A stretch of 64,000 bases of DNA from Entonaema liquescens (Eukaryota > Ascomycota > Sordariomycetes > Xylariales > Xylariaceae). Made by a program: the position numbers and the translations under genes. The notes beneath the pieces are model-generated. The model ran no database searches, was not told where the DNA came from, and worked only from the letters and a program-made list of their open reading frames with translations. How positions within the stretch are numbered: the stretch's first letter is position 1; each line of letters begins with the position of its first letter. Shown in pieces: positions 56,951 to 64,000 of the stretch. Location of the stretch: assembly GCA_902805475.1 (NCBI GenBank), contig CADCSX010000025.1, forward strand, positions 744,001-808,000. Direction: 5' to 3'.

Positions 56951-59806
56951 ATGGCGAATAAAGCGCCGTTTAAGACTACTTTCGAAGCCAGCGAAGTAAT
57001 TCGGCCCATTTTTACAGGTGGCGCTGTCGCATTGGAGAATGGCGCACGAATCCTCGCGACGACTCTCGGGGAAGATGCGGTCTTGACCGACATAAAGACA
57101 GGAAAACACATTACCACAGTTGAAGGGGTTAGTCTTTAGCTATTTCGTGGTATGAATAAGAGACTTGGTGCTAACTTCTTCCATTGTTTAGGATGGAGAA
57201 TTGATATCTACCTTAACTTGTAAGTTCGATATGAATATGAATTCTTATTCAAATCAAACGCACCACGAACTCATTGAAATACAGTAACTCCTTCGGGATC
57301 CCACCTTATTATATGCTCCCGCTCGTTATCCATGAGGATATATGCTCTTAAGGCCTCAAGCGACTCGATAGAACCCCAATTGGTGCGAATATTGAAGCCT
57401 CACACGACTCCCGTCGTTGTTCTCGCCGTCGATAGAACCAGCACCCTCTTAGCAACCGGAGGAACCGATGGCTCTATTAAAGTCTGGGATATAAATGGTG
57501 GTTATGTCACGCATACTTTCCGAGGGCCGAGTGTGCTTGTGTCCGCCCTTCATTTTTTTGAACTTGCCGCGGGTTCAACAAGCGTCCCAGAAAACGACTC
57601 GAAGGAAAAGGGAAAAAGGAGAAAATCAAAGGGCGCAGCTGAAGACGATAGAGATGACACAAGTTCCACGACTAAATTCCGACTGGCCTCGGGAAGCCAA
57701 GATGGGAAAGTTCGTATATGGGACTTACACAAGAGGAGCGTTGTAGCGAACCTCGACTCGCACGTCTCGGATGTTCAAGGCATAGACTACTCTCCCTCCC
57801 AACACGCGTTGGTAACTGCTGGTAGAGATAAAACGGTTAGATGGTGGGATGCAAAGTCATGGAAAATACGGAAGGTCGTCCCGTGCTTTGAGCTCGTCGA
57901 GGCAGCTGGTTTTATTGGGGATGGCCAACTCACGTATACCGCTGGGTCGAATGGATGCTTACGATTCTGGGACACAGAAACCGGTCGGGAACTCACAAAA
58001 GAACAGGCACCGAAGACTGAGGTTGAAGCTTTTGTAGGAGCTGTGTACCGACCAGAATTTCCATTTGTGGTTTGTGTTCAAGTCGACCACACTCTATCTC
58101 TATATGATGTTCCCTCCGATGTCCAAAAGCAATCCCAGCTCCCGCCTCCCGAACCGTTCCGGCGAATTTCGGGTACTCACGACGACATCATAGACCTACG
58201 ATATTTACTCCCGGATCATTCTGCAATGGCCTTAGCAACAAACTCTGAAGACATTCGAATAGTCTCAGTGACTGAGCCAAAGCCTGGGTCGAAGGCTATA
58301 GTGTCTTCTGAATACTTTGGACAAGATATAGCTCTTCTTAAGGGTCATGAGGATATTATAATATCGCTCGATGTTGATTGGTCTGGACACTGGGTCGCTA
58401 CAGGAGCCAAAGATAACACTGCGAAGCTCTGGCGAGTAGACCCGACTAATAATTCTTATATCTGCTGGGCAACATTTCCGGGACATGCTGAATCTGTCGG
58501 GGCTGTGGCATTGCCTCGAAGCCGGCCGGTGGAAGGTTCAAAGGCATATGCTGATCCACTAGGCCACCCACCTTCATTCCTGATTACAGGATCGTCAGAC
58601 CAGACTATAAAACGATGGGAGGTCCCCAAAGAGCCTCAGCAAGGCACGAAAACGACCATCAGGGCTGCCTATACGCGAAAAGCTCACGATAAGGATATCA
58701 ATGCTATCGACCTTAATCACGCATCGCGTTTATTTGCCTCGGCTTCCCAGGACAAAACTGTGAAAATATGGTCGATAGAAGAGGGAGAAGTGCAGGGTAT
58801 TCTTCGAGGTCACCGGCGAGGTGTTTGGTCCGTTAGCTTCGCCCCACCTAGTACACCCGTGCTTCAAGGCGAGCAAGGATCAGTTGCTGGGAAAGGTGTA
58901 ATACTTACGGGAAGTGGTGACAAGACAGTAAAGCTTTGGAATCTTACGGACTATACATGCCTAAGGACATTCGAGGGCCATTCAAACACAGTCCTCAAAG
59001 TAGTATGGCTTAACATCCCACCAAACGAAGAGCGCGGTAAAAAGCCTATCCTATGCGCCAGTGCTGGAGGAGATGGTCTAGTGAAAGTATGGGACGTCAA
59101 TAACGGCGAGAACGAATGCACATTGGATAATCATGAGGACCGAGTCTGGGCTCTCGCAGTACATCCTGAGACGAACATGATAGTCTCCGGTAGCGGGGAC
59201 TCTACTGTAACCTTCTGGAAGGATACTTCGAGCGAAACCCAAACTGCTTCTAACGAGGCGGCACTAAAGCGTATTGAGCAGGAACAAGAACTTGAGAACT
59301 ACGAATACGTGGGAGCCTATCGGGAAGCAATCATAATGGCGCTTCAACTGAACCATCCCCGCAAGCTTCAAACCCTCTTCGAGCGGGTAGTCAATTCAAA
59401 GACAGCTGACCCTGAAAGTCTTTCCGGTCTAAGAGCGGTCGATGAAGTATTAGCGTCCCTTTCAGACGACCAGCTATTTTTGCTTCTCTTGAGACTGAGG
59501 GACTGGAATACGAACGCTCGGACGGCACCCATGGCTCAGCGTATCCTTTGGGCTTTGATAAAGAGCTACCCAGCGTCGCGTTTCTCTAATTTGAATGTTC
59601 AAGGAGCCCGAGGCCAGAAGAGCGTGAAGGAAGTCCTAAACGCATTGAAGGTTTACACCGAGAGGCATTATAAGCGCATGGAAGAGCTGGTCGAGGAGAG
59701 CTATCTGGTGGAATATACCCTACAGGAAATGGATAGTCTCGCACCTAGCTTAAATAGCATGAAGTTAACGGAGAATGGCGATATGGATATAGTGATGACA
59801 TCCTAA
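56951..59806 (+). CDS. UTP13: UTP13/TBL3, WD40 component of the small-subunit processome
   Basis: Exons 56951-57127, 57192-57219 (only 28 nt) and 57285-59806, with introns of 64 and 65 nt, give 908 aa. Two WD40 propellers are visible as repeated GH...WD units, for example LLATGGTDGSIKVWDI, LFASASQDKTVKIWSI, ILTGSGDKTVKLWNL and VSGSGDSTVTFWKD. They are followed by the helical C-terminal Utp13 domain (from about residue 745: EYVGAYREAIIMALQL...), which is the family-defining end. Utp13 belongs to the UTP-B subcomplex, which binds U3 snoRNA-bound pre-rRNA in the nucleolus and is essential for 18S rRNA maturation. A Lys/Glu-rich insertion (KEKGKRRKSKG) lies between blades. Length matches the family (yeast 817, with longer fungal forms). 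It is convergent with the CAX4-type gene 279 bases away. Confidence 0.95.
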
Positions 59807-60085
59807 TTATATATAACTAGTTGTTTGAATATACTGTAAACAGTGGACATTTTAAGAGTTAGTTTGGGACTACTACAAGGGCGTTTATAAATTCCATGAC
59901 AACCGCTTCAAACCTAATATTTGGTATATTACTTAATATTTTGTTTCGTTCTGTGTACGATGCGGTCCTTTATCCTATGTACTGGCATAAGGGGACTACT
60001 TCAGATGAACTCTATTTTCACTACGACTACTCGCAAAAGTAGCGTAAACTTGTGACATATTTAGCTTTGGGCTATAACAAGTAGT

Positions 60086-60864
60086 TTACTTATGCTTCCG
60101 CTTAGCTTTTTGTGCAGTCATCTTATCATCCCATTTCTCCCAGCCCGCCTGGCATAGATCTTCTTCCACGACAAGGTCCCTCACGCGGAAGAATTTGGCT
60201 ATAGGTGTGTCTAACGCCCATGCTAACCAGCCGGACCGTCGCACAATAGTTGTGATAACAAACCAACCCACAGCGCTCACTACTCCCGCAGCAGCGCCCA
60301 CAAACACCTGTTTCTCGGTATGGTAGTTCAGATATACCCTGCTCCACGCGACAGCAGCTGCCATTCCCATCCCTAGAACACTCCATCCCGCCCTCTCAAT
60401 CAAGCTCATCGGCGTGTGGTTCCGCTTTCTAACCCTGGGACTCGGCGGCTGGTGTCTGAGGAGCAGAAACAGAGTTATCGAGACGGCGAAGTACGCGACG
60501 AATTGCGCGTGGCTACTCGGCATACCATACCCCTTGCCATTCATGCGGCGCGGTCGCTCCTCTTTTATCAGCCGCTTCAGCGCGAAATTGAGGGCCTCGC
60601 AGGCCAGCTGGCCGGCGAACAGGAGCGCGATTTCGATCTCGCGGGTCGACCAGATCAGCGTCGCGTACACGACGCACAGGCCCTGAGGGATCAGGGCCAG
60701 CCAGGCGCACAGGTAGGATACAGGGTCGGAGGGGTCCTATGAGATAAAAGAAAAAAAGGTTCTGGTTAGCTTGGGAGTGGCGTCGTAAGATGGTTCTGTT
60801 TTTGACTAACATAGTGCACGTGCGTGAGCGACAGAGATGCCAGCGGTACCGGATCGTCAGACAT
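60086..60864 (-). CDS. CAX4: Dolichyl-pyrophosphate phosphatase (PAP2 family, CAX4/DOLPP1 type)
   Basis: Exons 60864-60811 (MSDDPVPLASLSLTHVHY) and 60736-60086 flank a 74-nt intron and give 234 aa (yeast Cax4 is 239). The enzyme removes phosphate from dolichyl pyrophosphate on the ER lumenal face, recycling the lipid carrier of N-glycosylation. The three PAP2 motifs are present: KRLIKEERP (about 72-80), PSSH (91-94) and SRVYLNYHTEKQ (150-161), with Gln in place of the usual final Asp, as is normal in this subfamily. At least four membrane segments surround them. The early Thr-His-Val-His-Tyr leader is shared by homologues. A Lys-rich end (QKAKRKHK) may act as an ER-retention tail. Confidence 0.92.
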
Positions 60865-62021
60865 GCCGAAAGGGCTGAGGAGGGGAGGCGAATCGTATGA
60901 GGTGGCGGAATGATCGGAGGACAGAGGCGATTAATCGGGAGCTCCTAGCAAATCGTCTACTCTCGTCGGCGCAGCAGGTTTTGGAATGATTATATGGAAA
61001 TTGGGATGGGATAATTCTGTATTCAGGTGATGCAACTATGGTAATAAAAATAGTTTAACGTTTTCGTTGGAAGGTCAAGAATCGGCTCTACCACCAGACT
61101 AGCCTATCCTAACGTTCAACGCTAACAGGTACCTGACGTAGACAAAACAGATATATACAATTTTCACGATGTTGTGGAAAGTCACGACTTGAAATTTACT
61201 CTGGATCTAAACAAGGGTCTAAAGACAGTTTCGTCATCAGCAAAAGACGAAAGGCGGTCAGCTGTCAGCCAGTTGGGCAGAAATGATTACACTACAGATT
61301 ACGGAACTAACATATACGCTAAACCTCCTAAGCTCTAGCTGTATACTTTAGGTTAGGTAGGTAAGTCAGTGCCATGTTACCTAGGCACCTACATATAGGT
61401 AGCTGCTGTATGACTTAGGCGTCATAATAATAAAGTTGCGCCTTCTTTGCTAAAATCCTGCCCCTCACCTTCAAATACCCAGATACCCTCCTATCGATAG
61501 GGCGGTGGTGATAACGACCTACTGTACGGATCCGTAAGCTTCCTTCAATGGCTTTTCTGCCCCACTGCTTCTTTTTCGCCGTCCGAGTCATACCGTTTCT
61601 CATAATCGACGCCACGCTTGAATCCTAATCCTAATTCTGATTCTGACTTTGTCTTCTTGTTCCTTGAGTACCTAATATAGAGGATAGATCTGACTGCTGT
61701 TTTATCTGTCGTTTCCTTGGCACCTCTAAATCTAAATGATTTGCTATATTTAAAAAGCTCACGATTAGCACAGCATCTAAGCTAAGCTTCCGAACTTCCA
61801 TTCTTTAGCTTTAGCATAATATTTCAGGTCCGGGATTCAGATATTAAGTTCAGTAGTCGCCAAAGAGGATGCGGTGGCAGTGCCAGTGAATTGCTCAGAT
61901 TATTCGGCCGACGAAAAAAGAAAAACCATATTCATAGAAACACAAACACATGGAGATGCCCATAAACAATCACATCCACATACGCCTATATGCGAACCGG
62001 TGACGTGACCCTTAAGTCAAG
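60865..62021. other. Divergent intergenic region between CAX4 and the RBR ligase gene
   Basis: About 1.16 kb, AT-rich, with ACCTAGG/TAGGTAGGT-type motifs at 61349-61403. Should hold both promoters. No gene recognised. Confidence 0.5.
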
Positions 62022-64000
62022 ATGGCGGAGGAAGACGTTCGTGAAATCGAACTATCCACGATAGCAGCCATATATCCCGAGATACAGATCGACGAAAATA
62101 ATCCTTATAGGGTCTCGATAGAGCTACCTGTGAGCTTAGAAAGTCCTGTAACCATACTCTTTCTAGCTGTCGCTGAAGGCGCACCCCCAGTTGAGCCGGT
62201 ACAGGACCAGGCCCCAGCTCCAGCGCCAGTAATCGTAGATTCACATGCATTGTCAAATCTACCATCACTGCGGGTCTCAATAGAGCTCCCGGAAGGATAC
62301 CCCCATGAGAAGCCACCCAAAGTCGACATTTCGACTTCTCCTCCATGGCTGTCAGGGGATATCTTGCGCAAACTCGAAGGCGATGTACTAGTCTCGTGGG
62401 AAGAAGTCGGGCGCGATCAAGTCATCTTTACGTATATCGATAATTTACGACAATCTTCTGAAGAGATCTTTGGGTTGGTCGACGACCAAGGATGTTTAGA
62501 AGTCGCACCAGAACACAAGATAGCGATTCTTGACTACGATATCAAGGCGAAGCAGAAAGCTTTCGACAAGGAGACTTTTGAATGTGGAATCTGTTTAGGT
62601 AAGAATTAAAACAAAAAGGGGGCGGTTTGCTACGTATACACATAACTAACTCTAGAGGCCAGATCCCAAAAAGGGGAGTGTCTGTCACAAGATGCTCGAC
62701 TGCGGACATGTTTTCTGCGTACGGTGTTTACAAGACTTCTACAACAATGCTATTACGGAAGGCGATATAGCTTCTATACAGTGCCTAGAACCAAACTGTG
62801 CTAAGGAACGGGAAGATGCTGTAAAAGGCTCTATTAGGAAAAAGAAAGCTAAGACTTTCATCAGCCCTAGCGAGCTCTTACAAATTCCACTGGAACGCGA
62901 TATGGTCATGCGCTACGCTATGCTAAAACACAAAAACGAACTCGAGTCGGATAAGAACACTGTATACTGTCCTCGCTCGTGGTGTCAAGGCGCGGCTCGG
63001 TCAAAGAGACACAAGAAGCCCGAGGGGCTCGAATTTGTTGAAGCGTCCGACGATGAGTCTGATGTAGAGGGTGCCTCTAAGGACGATGCAGAGAAAAATG
63101 AATCGCACCAAGATTTGCTTGCTATCTGCGAGGACTGTGGGTTCGCTTTCTGTACTCGGTGTGGACAATCATGGCATGGCGAATTCAAGTATTGCGTACC
63201 GAAAGAAAGGAAAGACGAGATCACGGAGGAGGAGCAAGCATCCCTAGAGTATCTGAGGATGCACACAACTCCATGTCCTAGCTGTGCTGCTCCGTGTCAG
63301 AAGACACATGGCTGCAATCATATGCGTTGCTTTAGATGCCAAACGCATTTCTGTTACCTCTGCTCTGCTTGGCTCGACCCTTCCAATCCAGTAAGTAAAC
63401 TTTGTATATTTTCTATTTTGTATATATTCACCCCTCCTAGAGCGTATTCGACGGTTGGGAATTCGAACGTTCTCTTAGACTTAGGATCGTACTTGGTACT
63501 TGAAATGGCAGTAGCTAACCCTAGATAACACAGTATCAACACTTCAACGTCCAACCTTCAGGTAAGGTTAATGGTTGTTACATGAGGCTATGGGAGTTGG
63601 AAGGGGGAGACGGCGGTGATGTTGGTATCGGATTTGAGGGAAACGCGGTTAGAAACAGGGTCGCTGCGCCTGGCCAATACGGTCAGCACTTAGAAATTGC
63701 TCAACTGCGCATTGCTGACGATTCGGATGACGAGCCTGACGAGGCTGATGAAGCGCCAGTAGCGATAGAACGCCAACAACCGCGGGTCAGACCCGGCCAA
63801 CGCCAACTACCAAGGGATCAGCCTAATGGAGGAGTCGCCGTAGCCCGTGAAGGACCGCTTGTACTCCGAATCGAGGGCGACGCACCGCCGGCTCAGGGTG
63901 TAGTGCGACGTCGTCAGCCCGGCATTCCAAACAACCATGATGAAGCCCACGCCTTTAACGTGGGTCTACAAAGGGGCCGAGGAAATAGGAGAGGCAGAGG
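62022..64000 (+). CDS. ITT1: RWD plus RING-between-RING E3 ubiquitin ligase (ITT1/RNF14 type), 3' end outside window
   Basis: Exons 62022-62598, 62663-63390 and 63534 onward; introns are 64 and 143 nt. The first acceptor is placed at 62662 because only this site gives the expected CGICL-DPKKGSVCHKMLDCGH joining. Residues 1-145 form an RWD domain (E2- or target-binding). RING1 starts at Cys188 (ECGICL...LDCGHVFCVRCL). An acidic insertion (ASDDESDVEG) precedes the IBR (AICEDCGFAFCTRCGQSWHG). RING2 (PCPSCAAPCQKTHGCNHMRC...HFCYLCSAW) holds the likely catalytic Cys. The C-terminal part (YMRLWELEGGDGG, then an acidic and Arg/Gly-rich tail) runs off the end of the window. The yeast homologue Itt1 modulates translation termination; human RNF14 acts on stalled ribosomes. 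Confidence 0.92.

Overview
The window is nuclear DNA of a filamentous ascomycete (Pezizomycotina, probably Sordariomycetes). The genes carry short GT-AG introns, mostly 48-95 nt, with CTNAY-like branch sites. Their products are typical of moulds: Zn2Cys6 regulators, a GAS2-domain cytoskeletal protein, a GH28 pectinase and a MARVEL protein. The class-level placement is inference from protein style. I found no clustered secondary-metabolism locus, tRNA, rRNA, CRISPR array or intact transposon. Sixteen protein genes are supported. They lie as islands between long gene-poor stretches that hold only homopolymers and short tandem repeats.

Left part (1-17 kb): a MARVEL-domain membrane protein converges on HIS3 (imidazoleglycerol-phosphate dehydratase), and HIS3 diverges from the ribosome-assembly gene LOC1. 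After a 3.5-kb desert come a Ser/Thr- and His-rich single-pass membrane protein and a six-exon Zn2Cys6 transcription factor.

Middle (18-36 kb): a SAM-dependent methyltransferase, an NAD-type malic enzyme with a long open N-terminal extension, an orphan Gln/Pro-rich protein preceded by a 15-bp tandem repeat, a secreted GH28 enzyme, and a convergent 902-aa Cys-rich protein of unknown function.

Right part (41-64 kb): after a 5.5-kb desert, a 1028-aa GAS2-domain protein and a FarA/CTF1-type fatty-acid/cutinase regulator. After another 5.6-kb desert comes a compact housekeeping block: a 509-aa membrane protein divergent from UTP13 (small-subunit processome), a dolichyl-pyrophosphate phosphatase (CAX4 type) convergent with UTP13, and an RBR ubiquitin ligase (ITT1/RNF14 type) cut by the window end.

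The most notable pattern is not a new system. Six small frame breaks occur in four genes: HIS3, the His-rich membrane protein, malic enzyme, and the FarA-like regulator (three breaks). Each is explained by loss of 1 or 2 bases in a short repeated run, and restoring them gives full-length products in phase across all introns. This looks like systematic contraction error in the assembly rather than four independent pseudogenes, but that needs read data. I did not find convincing evidence of an undescribed biological system. The best candidates for unknown biology are the orphan Gln/Pro-rich protein, the 902-aa Cys-rich protein and the 509-aa membrane protein.
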